Origin: an uncultured Geobacteraceae bacterium
Lineage (GTDB): Bacteria; Desulfobacterota; Desulfuromonadia; Geobacterales; Pseudopelobacteraceae
Reading direction: 5' to 3'
Assembly (NCBI GenBank): GCA_903925005.1
Contig: CAIYDX010000163.1
Location: 1-39,723 of the forward strand
Length of the DNA stretch: 39,723 nucleotides
In this document: positions 1 to 8,730 of the stretch, one piece after another
How the letters are laid out: every line of letters begins with the position of its first letter
How positions within the stretch are numbered: the first letter of the stretch is position 1
The notes under the pieces: model-generated
The model's database searches: none
What the model saw: only the letters and a program-made list of their open reading frames with translations
What the model was told of the DNA's origin: nothing
Translations under genes and position numbers: made by a program

Positions 1-88
1 ATCTTGGTGAGTGCCAGTATCGGTTTAACCGCCGGTTCAATCTGCCAGCCATCTTCACCAGACTGGTCTACGCTGCTACGCATACCGG

Positions 89-811
89 ATGCCGTCCGGA
101 ATGGTTTTTACGACTAGCGCTCTTTTAGAACGATTCAGGTTGGCGGTTGTTCCGCTCGGACTAACCAAACATCGCCAAAGCCTGCCGCGGTTGGCACCGG
201 TTGATGGCGGGTATGCACGGAACTTCATATCGATGTGGCAGCCGCAGGCGGAGGCTCTGCGGAAAAAGCTGCATCACCCTTTTCTTTTCTTGGCGGACGA
301 ATTCTATCTCAAGGCTGGTTTGCCGTTTCCGGCCATTAAGGAATACGGTGATTTCCCGCAGATCGAAAACGGCGTCGGCATGGTGCCGCTCTTTATGAAA
401 GAAGCGGTGCAGGCGCTAAAGAGAGTCAGGCCGATTGGAGTATTTCGGGCAACGGTTGTCACGGGGGTCTCGTCGTTTGAAGTTGTATCTGAATTTCTGG
501 CGCAGGTTGCCGCAAAGAGCGGCGTGGATGTCGTACCGTTGGCGGTTGAAAACCGTCTTTTCGGACCGAGCATAACGGTGACCGGACTGGTTGCCGGTAA
601 TGATATCGCCTCGGCGCTGGCTGGTTACGATATCGGCTCCTGTCTGCTTGTTCCGGACGTTATGCTGAAAGAGGGGGAGGGGCTGTTTCTTGATGACGTC
701 TCACTGGATGAGCTGGAGAAGCGGATCGGATGCCCGGTACTAGTCTTTGATTCAACTCCTGGTGGATGCTGCAAAGCGCTACGCACCTTCGGAAGGAAGC
801 TGCCGCGCTAA
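89..811 (+). CDS. DUF512 protein, C-terminal part only (radical SAM part missing)
   Basis: Resembles the C-terminal DUF512 region of PDZ/radical SAM/DUF512 proteins (normally about 430 residues or more) of unknown reaction. Recognisable landmarks are AVVPLGLTKHR near residue 20, FLFLADEFYLKAGLP, ENGVGMVPLF and TVTGLVAGNDI. Similarity appears to begin only around base 130. The PDZ and radical SAM domains, with their CxxxCxxC cluster, are absent. In this frame stops occur at bases 8-10 and 26-28, so the gene cannot simply run in from the left edge. It is therefore truncated, frameshifted or fused to foreign sequence near base 110-130; the ATG at 89 may be incidental. A strong hairpin terminator follows the TAA. 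Homology is fairly sure, but an intact functional gene is doubtful. Confidence 0.6.
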   Translation: MPSGMVFTTSALLERFRLAVVPLGLTKHRQSLPRLAPVDGGYARNFISMWQPQAEALRKKLHHPFLFLADEFYLKAGLPFPAIKEYGDFPQIENGVGMVPLFMKEAVQALKRVRPIGVFRATVVTGVSSFEVVSEFLAQVAAKSGVDVVPLAVENRLFGPSITVTGLVAGNDIASALAGYDIGSCLLVPDVMLKEGEGLFLDDVSLDELEKRIGCPVLVFDSTPGGCCKALRTFGRKLPR

Positions 812-825
812 CATCAAATTTAGCC

Positions 826-870
826 GAAATCAAAAGAGGGGGACCTGTTCGGCCCCCCTCTTTTGATTTC
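826..870. terminator. Bidirectional intrinsic terminator between the DUF512 gene and cheW
   Basis: Long near-perfect inverted repeat: GAAATCAAAAGAGGGGG on the left pairs with the CCCCCTCTTTTGATTTC arm on the right, around a short loop. It has A-rich and T-rich flanks, so it can work in both directions between the two convergent genes. Confidence 0.85.
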
Positions 871-891
871 GTGATGATCTGTGCGAAGTCA

Positions 892-1392
892 CTAAAAATC
901 GCCAAAGCTCTCCAGCTCATGCTCCGAGAACATCCGGTCAATATCCATGATGATCAAAAGACGCTCGGCATGGTTAAAGACGCCGGTGATAAACTCCTGT
1001 CCGATGCCGCCGGAGAGCACCATCGAAGGGGGGGGCTGAATTTCGCTGCTGTGAATACGGATGACCTCCGATACGGCGTCGACAATGAATCCGGTCAGGC
1101 TGCCGCAGACATCCATGATGATGATACGGGTCTGACTGCTGTTTTCGTTTTCCATCAAACCGAAGCGCCTGCGCATTGAGATAATCGGAATGACCTTCCC
1201 GCGCAGGTTGATGATCCCCTCGACATGCTGCGGCACATTGGGCATCTTGGTAATGGTAGGCATGCGGATGATCTCGCGTACCTTGAGAACCTCCACCCCG
1301 TATTCTTCATCAGCCAGCATGAAACTGACCAGTTGGATCAGTTCGTCACTCTTTGCGCTATTGTCTACCGGTACGAGAGCTTGTGTGGCCAT
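892..1392 (-). CDS. cheW: Chemotaxis coupling protein CheW
   Basis: CheW-type adaptor that links methyl-accepting receptors to the kinase CheA in the cytoplasmic chemoreceptor array. At 166 residues it is the usual single-domain length. Family landmarks are VSFMLADEEYGVEVLKVREIIR near residue 22, VEGIINLRGKVIPIISMRRRFG near 58, and GFIVDAVSEVIRI near 102. The start has AAAAGGAG about 10 bases upstream. It lies 142 bases downstream of a chemoreceptor gene on the same strand and is probably co-transcribed with it. No cheA, cheR or cheB is in the window, so it probably serves an array encoded elsewhere. Confidence 0.95.
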   Translation of the reverse strand: MATQALVPVDNSAKSDELIQLVSFMLADEEYGVEVLKVREIIRMPTITKMPNVPQHVEGIINLRGKVIPIISMRRRFGLMENENSSQTRIIIMDVCGSLTGFIVDAVSEVIRIHSSEIQPPPSMVLSGGIGQEFITGVFNHAERLLIIMDIDRMFSEHELESFGDF

Positions 1393-1440
1393 GGGCAGTG
1401 GTCTCCTTTTATTAAAGGTTAAGGTTCAAATACTATTAAT

Positions 1441-1527
1441 AGAGGGTCAAGACCATATTAGAGGGTCAAGGGGCAAGGGTCAAGAAAAGAGTTTGATTCA
1501 CTACCCCTTGTCCCAGACTCCTTGACC
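1441..1527. repeat. Intergenic inverted repeat with degenerate GGGTCAAG-type arms
   Basis: The left arm holds several copies of GGGTCAAG/GGGCAAGG. The right arm (CCCCTTGTCCC, then CTCCTTGACC) is their approximate reverse complement. Between them is an A/T-rich centre containing AGTTTGATTCAC. It sits between the MCP and cheW genes and has no T-tract. A similarly organised element with other arms and a like centre occurs at 25092-25166. Confidence 0.6.
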
Positions 1528-1534
1528 AAACATT

Positions 1535-3184
1535 TTAGAGTTTGAACTGTCGTACCAAACGCTGCAGCTCTTCGGCGTTGTTATTCAGCCGCGCGGCGGC
1601 GGTTGCCGATTGATGGGCGCCGTTGGCGGTATCCTGCACAACCTGGGTGATCTGTTGCATATTGTTTGAAATTTCGCTGGTAGTGGCGGTCTGCTCTTCA
1701 GCGGCGGTAGCAATCTGGTTGACCTGCATGGCGACATCGTTTACCTGCTCCAAAATATCGCGGAGCGCATCGCCGGATTTAGCCGCTTCGACCGTACCGG
1801 ATTCCACCTGTTGAACACCCTGCTCCATGGCGGCAACGGCCCCTTTGGTTTCTCGCTGGATCGCCTTGATCATTTCGCCGATTTCCTTGGTGGCGCGTGT
1901 GGTGCGTTCCGCCAGGGCGCGGACTTCGTCGGCGACTACCGCAAAACCTCTCCCCTGTTCACCGGCCCGGGCAGCTTCGATAGCGGCATTTAAGGCCAGC
2001 AGGTTGGTCTGGTCGGCGATATCTTCAATCGTGCCGATAATGGCGCCGATCTGGTCGGATCGTTCTCCAAGGCTTTCGACCGTCCTGGCCGATTCCTGGA
2101 CTTTTGCGGCAATCTGCCCCATGACCGCCACGGTTTTTTCAACAACTTCGGCGCCATTGCAGGCCGATTGGGAAGCGCGCTGCGCTCCTTCAGCCGCCAT
2201 CTGGCAGTTCTGGGCGATATCTCCGGATGTTGCCGACATCTCTTCGCCGGCGGTGGCAACCGTACCGGTTTGTGCCGCAACCTCTTCGGCTCCGGTGGCG
2301 ATCCGTTCAGCCGTCGAATTTACCTCCGATGCCGCCAGTGATACCTGTGTGGAAGCCTCGGAAACTTTCCGTATCGCCTGAACAAAAGAATCCGCCATTG
2401 CATCGAACGACTGACCGATGACTTCAAATTCATCCCTCGTTGCAAGGCGTATCCGCTGCGACAGGTCACCATTGGCCATGTTGCCGCTGGCTCTGATCAG
2501 GGCTGTTGCCGCGCCTGATATAGAGCGTGTGATCATGACTCCTAAAACAACGGTCACCAAAATCGACAGTACAATTGCGCCGGAGACGAGAAACAGGGTG
2601 GTCTGAAAACGGCTGACGGCGACTTCGTGAGCCATTTTCGCATGTGCCTTCTCGGAGAGAAACATCTTCTGTGCCGTTTCGCTGGCCGTCTTGAAAAGCG
2701 GATTGCACTTGGTAAGAGTATTAAGGATAGCTTCTTCATACTTGCCGGCCAGAATAGCGTCACGGGTTGCGAGAAGGCCTTCCTTGGTAAGACGTGTCCT
2801 CTGCTCGGCAAAGTCGTCAGCGACCTTTTTATCTTCGGCGCTCAACTTCCCATTAGAAGTATACTCCTTCCAGATAGCGTTGATCTCTTCGATGTTTTTC
2901 ATTACCTGATCGGTATGAAATGTCACCGGATGGTCGTGCATCTTGACTATCTCCGGTTTTGCGGGATCGTGCTGGAGCGCGAGCAGCAGTTGAATGCGAT
3001 TGTCGCGCATAAGCGCCATGATCTGGCTGATCTGAGAAATATTTGTCAGATTCTCCTTGTACAGGATCTCAATCGAATCATCGGCTGATTTCATGCCTGC
3101 CAGGCCGAGAACCCCGACAACTATCAATGAGACACAGGCAATCAGCAAATTAATAAGAAGCTTGGATTTGATGCTGAAGTTCAT
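1535..3184 (-). CDS. Methyl-accepting chemotaxis protein
   Basis: Transmembrane chemoreceptor of 549 residues. Transmembrane segment 1 is at about residues 9-30. A periplasmic four-helix-bundle-like sensor domain spans about 32-193. Transmembrane segment 2 is at about 195-218, followed by a HAMP linker at about 219-271 and a long helical signalling domain. The highly conserved hairpin tip ([20 protein letters not shown] and [12 protein letters not shown]) lies at about 391-422. The C-terminus (LVRQFKL) lacks a CheR/CheB-tethering pentapeptide. It is the first gene of an operon with cheW. The ligand cannot be read from the sequence. Confidence 0.96.
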   Translation of the reverse strand: MNFSIKSKLLINLLIACVSLIVVGVLGLAGMKSADDSIEILYKENLTNISQISQIMALMRDNRIQLLLALQHDPAKPEIVKMHDHPVTFHTDQVMKNIEEINAIWKEYTSNGKLSAEDKKVADDFAEQRTRLTKEGLLATRDAILAGKYEEAILNTLTKCNPLFKTASETAQKMFLSEKAHAKMAHEVAVSRFQTTLFLVSGAIVLSILVTVVLGVMITRSISGAATALIRASGNMANGDLSQRIRLATRDEFEVIGQSFDAMADSFVQAIRKVSEASTQVSLAASEVNSTAERIATGAEEVAAQTGTVATAGEEMSATSGDIAQNCQMAAEGAQRASQSACNGAEVVEKTVAVMGQIAAKVQESARTVESLGERSDQIGAIIGTIEDIADQTNLLALNAAIEAARAGEQGRGFAVVADEVRALAERTTRATKEIGEMIKAIQRETKGAVAAMEQGVQQVESGTVEAAKSGDALRDILEQVNDVAMQVNQIATAAEEQTATTSEISNNMQQITQVVQDTANGAHQSATAAARLNNNAEELQRLVRQFKL

Positions 3185-3281
3185 TGTATACTCCTGTTTG
3201 ATGTTTGTTAGAAAAAATGTCGAAGGCGTGTATAGAGGCTAGGAAGCTGAAATTAAAGTGAATAACCCCATTATTCGGGGG

Positions 3282-3309
3282 ACTATAAACGATCTGAAGT
3301 GATTGTCAA
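3282..3309 (-). promoter_or_regulatory. Sigma-70-type promoter for the MCP-cheW operon
   Basis: Reading the minus strand, TTGACA (3304-3309) is followed after 16 bases by TATAGT (3282-3287). This is a near-consensus promoter about 100 bases upstream of the MCP start codon. A small CCCC/GGGG hairpin lies just downstream. Called by eye. Confidence 0.6.
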
Positions 3310-3436
3310 TATAATTCAAATGCATAAAAATATAGTGTTATTATTGATTGCTGCTGGTAAATAAAGACTTTCACATTTATGGGTGGAGGCTCGTTTCGAT
3401 GTCTTAATCCGGCCGGGTTTGTCATGCATGATCTAT

Positions 3437-3467
3437 AAAAAAAGGGGACCCGGTCACGGAATCCCCC
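3437..3467 (-). terminator. Intrinsic terminator of the TPR-protein gene
   Basis: On the minus strand a GGGGA/TCCCC stem with an inner GG/CC pair is followed directly by seven T residues, a few bases after the stop of the 3472-4212 gene. Confidence 0.7.
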
Positions 3468-3471
3468 ATTG

Positions 3472-4212
3472 CTATCTTTTGACGGTCATGCGCCGCTGCA
3501 TTCTTCCGCCCATTGATGCCATCTGATGTTTCTGAAGGGCGCCAAGGCTTTCAAGGTGGAACTGAAACCACAGATCGCCATATGACCGCATATTCATTTT
3601 TTTGCCCTTCTCCAGTGAGTCCAGATTGTCCTGCAATTTTTCGTCACCCGGAAGTTTTTTAAGCCCCTTGGCTAGAATCTCCTTGGCTTTTGCCGTTTCG
3701 CCGTTCTCGTTCATGCAGTAGGCATATACACTCCAAAGCAGCGACTCTTTACCGTTCCATTGTACCGCCTTTTCAAAGGTGCTGATCATCTTGTCCTTCT
3801 TCTGGCGCTTCATATAGGAAATGGCAAGCATGGCGGTGGCGGCCCAGTTTTTAAAGAAGGATTTTTCCAGATGCGGGAAAGCATTCGAGAAGTCGCGCTT
3901 CATATAGTAAATCATGCCGATCTGCGAGTGCAGTTGCCCCTCCACATACAGCTGCCATCTGCTGTACTGCAGAGCGTCTTTCAGTTCGCGGATAGCTTTT
4001 TCAAAGCGGGGTGGCTGGGCCTGCAGGTCCTTGCCGGCGGTCTCGATGGAGGTCATGACCTTCTTCATCGTGATGCGCGAAAACAGAACAAAGACCGCTG
4101 CGAAGACGATCAGGCCAACCAGCAGCGAGCCCCACCAGGCCAGTTTGAGGACAAGGACAAGTATCAGCAGCACGGCAACAGCTGCTGTTGCGGAGATAAG
4201 AATGTTATACAT
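3472..4212 (-). CDS. Membrane-anchored TPR protein
   Basis: Protein of 246 residues. Two adjacent hydrophobic segments at about 7-24 and 27-46 form a membrane hairpin at the N-terminus. A cytoplasmic or periplasmic tetratricopeptide-type helical region covers about 65-205, with repeats such as AIRELKDALQYSRWQLYVEG and AKEILAKGLKKLPGDEKLQ. The tail is basic (GGRMQRRMTVKR). TPR domains mediate protein-protein contacts; the partner is unknown. It lies 44 bases downstream of mltD on the same strand and may be co-transcribed, which would fit a cell-envelope role. Confidence 0.75.
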   Translation of the reverse strand: MYNILISATAAVAVLLILVLVLKLAWWGSLLVGLIVFAAVFVLFSRITMKKVMTSIETAGKDLQAQPPRFEKAIRELKDALQYSRWQLYVEGQLHSQIGMIYYMKRDFSNAFPHLEKSFFKNWAATAMLAISYMKRQKKDKMISTFEKAVQWNGKESLLWSVYAYCMNENGETAKAKEILAKGLKKLPGDEKLQDNLDSLEKGKKMNMRSYGDLWFQFHLESLGALQKHQMASMGGRMQRRMTVKR

Positions 4213-4256
4213 CGGGAATTCCTCTCATAATATTGAAGCAATGGGATAAACGGGAG

Positions 4257-5750
4257 TCAGCCCTCGGTTTTTGCGGGAACCATCTCTCCGTTCTTTTTAG
4301 TGAATTTTGCGATAATTATGCGCCGACCCGGCTTGAGGGCGACTTTCGTTTTCAGCTTGTTCCAGGCGGCCAGCAGTTTGGTCGATACGTTGAAGCGTTT
4401 GGCCAGCGAACCTATGGTGTCGCCACTTTTTACGGTGTAATATTTTGCGTAGCTCCCTTTTGTTGCCGTACGGGACGTTCGTCCTTCGTGACTGAAATCC
4501 ACGGTCTCCTTGACCGGCACGATCAGTGATCTCCCGGCAATGCGGCTTTTGAGATTGATGCCATTCAGCTCGGCCAGTATTGCCGGTGTAACTCCGTAGC
4601 GTTTGGCCACGCTTTTGAGCGAATCCTTCTTGCGGGCCTGATAACGGCTGTACATAACCCGTTCAGTGAAACGCTGATCTTCTGGGATCTTTGCATACTC
4701 GATCTCAAATGCAAGCTTGCTCCCCTTGGGGATTCTGAGCTGGTAGTCAGGATAATTCGGGGGGGTACACCAGTGGCGGAGATCCGGATTCAGCTCTTTA
4801 ATTGACTCGTAAGTCGTGCCGATCAGTTTTGCCGCAAGATCCAGGTTGGTGCGTGACGGAATCGTGACGGTGTCATATTCGATCGGTGTCAGGTAAGCGA
4901 TGTCGGTAAAGCCGTAGCGGGCAGGATCTTTGGCAATTATGGCAGCAGCAAGGAGCTTGGGGACATACTCCTTGGTCTCGCGCTTCAAATAGGAACCACG
5001 CGATATTTCCCAAAAATCGCTGGTATTATACATGCTGATTGCTCGCAGAATCTTGTTTTCACCGGCATTGTAACCGGCGGCAGCCAGATACCAGTCGCCC
5101 TTGAACAGGCCGTACAGCTCCTTCAGGTAAATGGCGGCGGCGGTTGTTGCCTTGACCGGATCCTTGCGTTCGTCAACCCACTGATCGATTCGCAGGGCAT
5201 AACGCCGACCGGTGCCCGAGACAAACTGCCAGGGGCCGACCGCATTGGCCCAGGAACGGGCCTGCATCTGGAAGCCGCTCTCGATCATCGCGACATAAAC
5301 CAGATCTTCCGGCATCCCTTCACGCTTCAGAATCTCTTTCATCATCGGAATATATCGGGAAGAATGTGAGAGCCAGCGCGAGAAGGCCTGTTTGCCGGTG
5401 GTCTGGAAATAGTAAAGAAAATATTCGACCTTGCTGTTCAGGGTCAACGGGATGTCGGAAGCCGGGAGGTGGGTGTCAGGCAGTTCAAAGTTGCCGCCAT
5501 CGTCATTCGTTTTACGCAACTCTTCAAGCGAAAAGATCGCTGCTACAGGCGAGGTATCCTCGGATTCGGCTGCCGTTCGGTCATCATCGGAAACCAGTGA
5601 GGGCGCTTCAACGGCTCCAGGCAACGTCGCATTCGGTCTTGTCAACTCGGCCAGCAGAGGCTGAATCGGCTCTGTCGCGGCGGCGGGCAGAGCATGGAGC
5701 AGGGCCGCAAGAACGATAACGACGTATAAATGGAGATGGGACTTTTTCAT
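4257..5750 (-). CDS. mltD: MltD-type lytic murein transglycosylase with LysM repeats
   Basis: Periplasmic enzyme that cleaves the MurNAc-GlcNAc bond of peptidoglycan, leaving 1,6-anhydroMurNAc. It has 497 residues. A signal sequence covers about 1-26. The SLT domain spans about 125-250, with the catalytic glutamate E157 in AMIESGF, then AVGPWQFVSGTGRRYALR and the AAAGYNAGENKI motif. Two C-terminal LysM repeats bind glycan: YQARKKDSLKSVAKRYGVTP and YYTVKSGDTIGSLAKRFNVS. Length and domain order match MltD. There is no obvious lipobox cysteine, so it may be soluble or signal-anchored rather than a lipoprotein. Confidence 0.9.
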   Translation of the reverse strand: MKKSHLHLYVVIVLAALLHALPAAATEPIQPLLAELTRPNATLPGAVEAPSLVSDDDRTAAESEDTSPVAAIFSLEELRKTNDDGGNFELPDTHLPASDIPLTLNSKVEYFLYYFQTTGKQAFSRWLSHSSRYIPMMKEILKREGMPEDLVYVAMIESGFQMQARSWANAVGPWQFVSGTGRRYALRIDQWVDERKDPVKATTAAAIYLKELYGLFKGDWYLAAAGYNAGENKILRAISMYNTSDFWEISRGSYLKRETKEYVPKLLAAAIIAKDPARYGFTDIAYLTPIEYDTVTIPSRTNLDLAAKLIGTTYESIKELNPDLRHWCTPPNYPDYQLRIPKGSKLAFEIEYAKIPEDQRFTERVMYSRYQARKKDSLKSVAKRYGVTPAILAELNGINLKSRIAGRSLIVPVKETVDFSHEGRTSRTATKGSYAKYYTVKSGDTIGSLAKRFNVSTKLLAAWNKLKTKVALKPGRRIIIAKFTKKNGEMVPAKTEG

Positions 5751-5881
5751 GGTAGGGAAGTATAAATGAAGCCGCCATGAAAGTCAATGACACGAAACCC
5801 CTTGAAAAACGGGCATCCGCTGACGGATAGCCTGTCGGACTCAAGCTTGAGCGGAGTTCCCGCATCTTGCGAAACAGAAAC

Positions 5882-5904
5882 AAAAAAACCCACCGGAGGG
5901 TGGG
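5882..5904 (-). terminator. Intrinsic terminator downstream of the YtxH gene
   Basis: On the minus strand, CCCACC-CTCC-GGTGGG is followed by seven T residues, about 35 bases after the stop of the 5939-6235 gene. It separates the upstream minus-strand cluster from mltD. Confidence 0.85.
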
Positions 5905-5938
5905 CTCTTTTGTTCAAGTAAGTTGCTGCTTACGGCGC

Positions 5939-6235
5939 TTAAACACGCTCTCTCTGCATCGCTTCGCGACCGGCCTCGATAGCGGATGCTAGGACGGACT
6001 TCTTCTCCGTGAAGGTCTCCTTGCCATCCTCAACGGCGGATTTGATTTTTTCCTGCGCTTCCTTGGCGTACTCCTTGATCTTGTCAACCGCGTCTTCAGT
6101 CAAGTCAAGGATGTTTTCACGCATTTCGCGCCCGCTTTTCGGTGCATACAAAAGAGCCAGTCCGGCCCCGATTGCTGCTCCGGCTATAAACGATACCAAT
6201 ACAGTTCCTGCCGATACGTCACATTTGTCTGACAT
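5939..6235 (-). CDS. YtxH-family small membrane protein
   Basis: 98 residues. One hydrophobic segment at about 10-30 carries the YtxH hallmark GAAIGAGLALLYAPKSGREM. A charged amphipathic helix rich in K and E follows. YtxH proteins are widespread small envelope proteins linked to general stress in Bacillus, without a defined biochemical role. The gene starts two bases after the DUF948 gene's stop, a YtxH/DUF948 pairing common in bacteria. A paralogue lies at 29650-29895. Confidence 0.85.
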   Translation of the reverse strand: MSDKCDVSAGTVLVSFIAGAAIGAGLALLYAPKSGREMRENILDLTEDAVDKIKEYAKEAQEKIKSAVEDGKETFTEKKSVLASAIEAGREAMQRERV

Positions 6236-6237
6236 GA

Positions 6238-6633
6238 TTACAAACCTCCCCGTTTTTTTAGATATCGTTCAAACATATATTTTCCTGCAACCTTTGCTCC
6301 GGTCGCCCAGACCGAAGTGGTATTGAGAACTCCGGTGACAACTCCTACCGTGCGGTTGATCGTGTGCAGATTGGAGCCGACCTCTCCCAGTTCCGACATG
6401 AAGCGTTTGACATCATCGGCGTGTTCGGCCACACCGCCGCCAACGACTTTCATTTCCGCCAGCACTCCGGTTAATTCCTGCAGTGTCGGCTTCAGTTCGT
6501 TCTGAACCATTTTAGCAAGGTCATCCACCGAGACGGCGGCTCGTTTGATCGCCAGGAGGGTAGGGATGAAGGTCAACACCAGGATACAGATTGCTGCGGC
6601 TATGATTATCAGGGCGATTCCGGTCAGCGGCAT
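6238..6633 (-). CDS. DUF948-type membrane protein
   Basis: 131 residues. The start at 6633 is chosen because TTTTGGAG precedes this ATG by six bases; an upstream in-frame ATG at 6702 lacks this and overlaps other signals. An N-terminal membrane segment (about 4-28) is followed by a long helical soluble part beginning VDDLAKMVQNELKPTLQEL, typical of DUF948. Function is unknown. It is paired with the YtxH gene downstream and lies 72 bases after meaB on the same strand. Confidence 0.8.
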   Translation of the reverse strand: MPLTGIALIIIAAAICILVLTFIPTLLAIKRAAVSVDDLAKMVQNELKPTLQELTGVLAEMKVVGGGVAEHADDVKRFMSELGEVGSNLHTINRTVGVVTGVLNTTSVWATGAKVAGKYMFERYLKKRGGL

Positions 6634-6705
6634 GATTTTCTCCAAAATGGGGTAATCGGATGTTTCTTGAGCCAAGTATAGAGCAAATAGTAAAAAACTC
6701 AACGT

Positions 6706-7671
6706 CTAAACTTTATCGCGATCATCGGCATCCGGCATGATTTTCGAAACGATCTCTTCAACGGCTGAATACGGGTCGAGGGTGTGGTCACCCATGCGGG
6801 TCACAATGCTGTCGAGAGATTCGTTATTTGCAATGAATAACAGGGCCTTTTTAAAAAGGGTGTCACGCAGGACATCCATGAAATGACGTTGGTTGCGCTC
6901 GCGCAGAAAATTGTTGATGCTGCCACTTGCCAGGATAAAATCCCGGTGGGCCATGATTTCGTCGGTAAGTTCGTTTATGCCGGTACCGCGCTGTGCCTCT
7001 GTCTTCATCACCTGCGGGCTCCAACTCCCCTCCAGGGCGTGGCGCATTTCCAGCATTGTGTTTAGTTCACGGGCTGTCCGGTCCGCTCCGTCCCGGTCCG
7101 CCTTGTTGACGACGAAGATATCCCCGATTTCGAGGATACCGGCCTTGATGGCCTGAATGTCGTCACCCAGTCCTGGCACCATCACGACGCAGGTCGTGTG
7201 CGCTTCCTTGACGATATCCACCTCATCCTGACCGACGCCGACCGTCTCGATAATAACGATGTCCATACCGAGGGCGTCCATTACCAGTGCGACATCGGAG
7301 GTCGAGCGCGAAAGCCCCCCCAGCGCGCCTCGTGTGGCCAGGCTCCGGATAAACACCCCTTCATCGCAGGAGTGCCGGTTCATGCGGATGCGGTCGCCCA
7401 GAATCGCGCCGCCGGTAAAAGGGCTGGTCGGATCGATAGCGACCACGCCGACTTTTTTTCCACGGCCGCGGAACGAGGCGGTAAGTTGATCTACCAGCGT
7501 AGATTTGCCGGCGCCTGGAGGGCCGGTAATGCCGATGATATACGCGCCGCCGGTGCGGGTGTAGAGTTGTTTGAGCTCGTCAATCGCCTGTGGGCGGCTA
7601 TCGTCGATGTCGCGCATCAGCCGTGCGGCGGCGCGGATGTTGCCTTCTAAAACCTGCTCTGCGAGGGACAT
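6706..7671 (-). CDS. meaB: MeaB/ArgK-type GTPase, chaperone of methylmalonyl-CoA mutase
   Basis: G3E-family GTPase (321 residues) that protects and reactivates adenosylcobalamin-dependent methylmalonyl-CoA mutase and gates cofactor loading. The Walker A motif GPPGAGKST lies near residue 50. VVAIDPTSPFTGGAILGDRIRM, the ETVGVGQDEVDI switch region and the NKAD guanine-specificity motif follow. Its usual partner, the large mutase subunit, is not in the window, but a stand-alone B12-binding mutase domain is encoded at 25173-25577 and an adenosyltransferase at 25728-26255. It follows hldD on the same strand after 66 bases. Confidence 0.93.
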   Translation of the reverse strand: MSLAEQVLEGNIRAAARLMRDIDDSRPQAIDELKQLYTRTGGAYIIGITGPPGAGKSTLVDQLTASFRGRGKKVGVVAIDPTSPFTGGAILGDRIRMNRHSCDEGVFIRSLATRGALGGLSRSTSDVALVMDALGMDIVIIETVGVGQDEVDIVKEAHTTCVVMVPGLGDDIQAIKAGILEIGDIFVVNKADRDGADRTARELNTMLEMRHALEGSWSPQVMKTEAQRGTGINELTDEIMAHRDFILASGSINNFLRERNQRHFMDVLRDTLFKKALLFIANNESLDSIVTRMGDHTLDPYSAVEEIVSKIMPDADDRDKV

Positions 7672-7737
7672 GGGCTATACCTGTAAATATGGAATGATGA
7701 ATATAAATGAATCAGTTGACCAGCAGTAATGACTATA

Positions 7738-8730
7738 TCAGTCACCCAGCCTTTTGCCCGGCACAAGATAATTCCTGATGTAATCGGATACCGCATCTTC
7801 CACCGACATGACCGGCTCCGCATACCCCGCCGCGCGGATCTTCGCCGTTTCGGCGCAGGTCAGGTACTGGTAGGTGTTGCGGATCGATTCCGGCATATCG
7901 ATATATTCGATGTTGACTGGTTTGCCCATGGCTGTGAATACGGCGCGGGCCAGGCGGTTCCAGCTGACGGTTGTGCCGCCGCCGACGTTGAAAATGCCGC
8001 CGGCTGTGCTGTTTTGAAAAAAATGGAGCGTCATCGCGGCAGCATCCTTGACGTAGATGAAATCGCGCAGCTGCTCGCCGTCGCCATATTCCGGACGATG
8101 CGACTTGAATAGCTTTAGCTTGCCGGTTGCGCCGATCTGCTCGTAAGCCTTCAGCACGAGCGAGCGCATTTCTCCTTTGTGCTGCTCATTGGGGCCATAG
8201 ACGTTGAAATATTTGATGCCGACAATTTTGCCCAAGAGCCCCTGACGCATTGCCCAGAGATCGAAGAGCTGCTTGGAGTAGCCGTACATGTTCATCGGCC
8301 GGAGTTCCGGCAGCCGGCTGTCGTCATCGACAAAGCCGTGCTCGCCGTCACCGTATGTTGCGGCGCTTGAAGCGTAGATAAAGCGGGCGTCGGCGGTCAC
8401 TGCGGCCAGGGCGAGCTTGCGGGAATATTCGAAGTTGTTTCTGATCAGATAGGTGGCATCCGGTTCGGTCGTGGCCGAGCAGGCACCCAGGTGAATGACC
8501 GCATCCAGCCCACGGTCGCCCGGCAGGCGTCCGGCCAGGGAACCGACATCCAGCAGCCGCTCGAAGGCATCTTTTTCCATATAGTCCATGAAGCGAAGCG
8601 GCGGCAGATTGCGCCATTTATCGGTATGGTCGAGGTGATCCACGATCAGGATATCTTCCCTGCCCAGTCTGTTCAAGTGTTGAACCACGGCGCTGCCGAT
8701 CAGGCCTGCTCCTCCGGTTACGATGATCAT
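7738..8730 (-). CDS. hldD: ADP-L-glycero-D-manno-heptose 6-epimerase
   Basis: Extended short-chain dehydrogenase (330 residues) that epimerises ADP-D-glycero-D-manno-heptose to the L form for the LPS inner core. The NADP-binding motif VTGGAGLIGS is at about 4-13. The catalytic ASSAATYGDG serine region and the YGYSK tyrosine/lysine motif near residue 150 are present, as is the family segment IKYFNVYGPNEQHKG. Its start overlaps the stop of cbiO by four bases (ATGA), so it is translationally coupled to a cobalt transporter gene, an unusual partnership for LPS synthesis. Confidence 0.93.
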   Translation of the reverse strand: MIIVTGGAGLIGSAVVQHLNRLGREDILIVDHLDHTDKWRNLPPLRFMDYMEKDAFERLLDVGSLAGRLPGDRGLDAVIHLGACSATTEPDATYLIRNNFEYSRKLALAAVTADARFIYASSAATYGDGEHGFVDDDSRLPELRPMNMYGYSKQLFDLWAMRQGLLGKIVGIKYFNVYGPNEQHKGEMRSLVLKAYEQIGATGKLKLFKSHRPEYGDGEQLRDFIYVKDAAAMTLHFFQNSTAGGIFNVGGGTTVSWNRLARAVFTAMGKPVNIEYIDMPESIRNTYQYLTCAETAKIRAAGYAEPVMSVEDAVSDYIRNYLVPGKRLGD

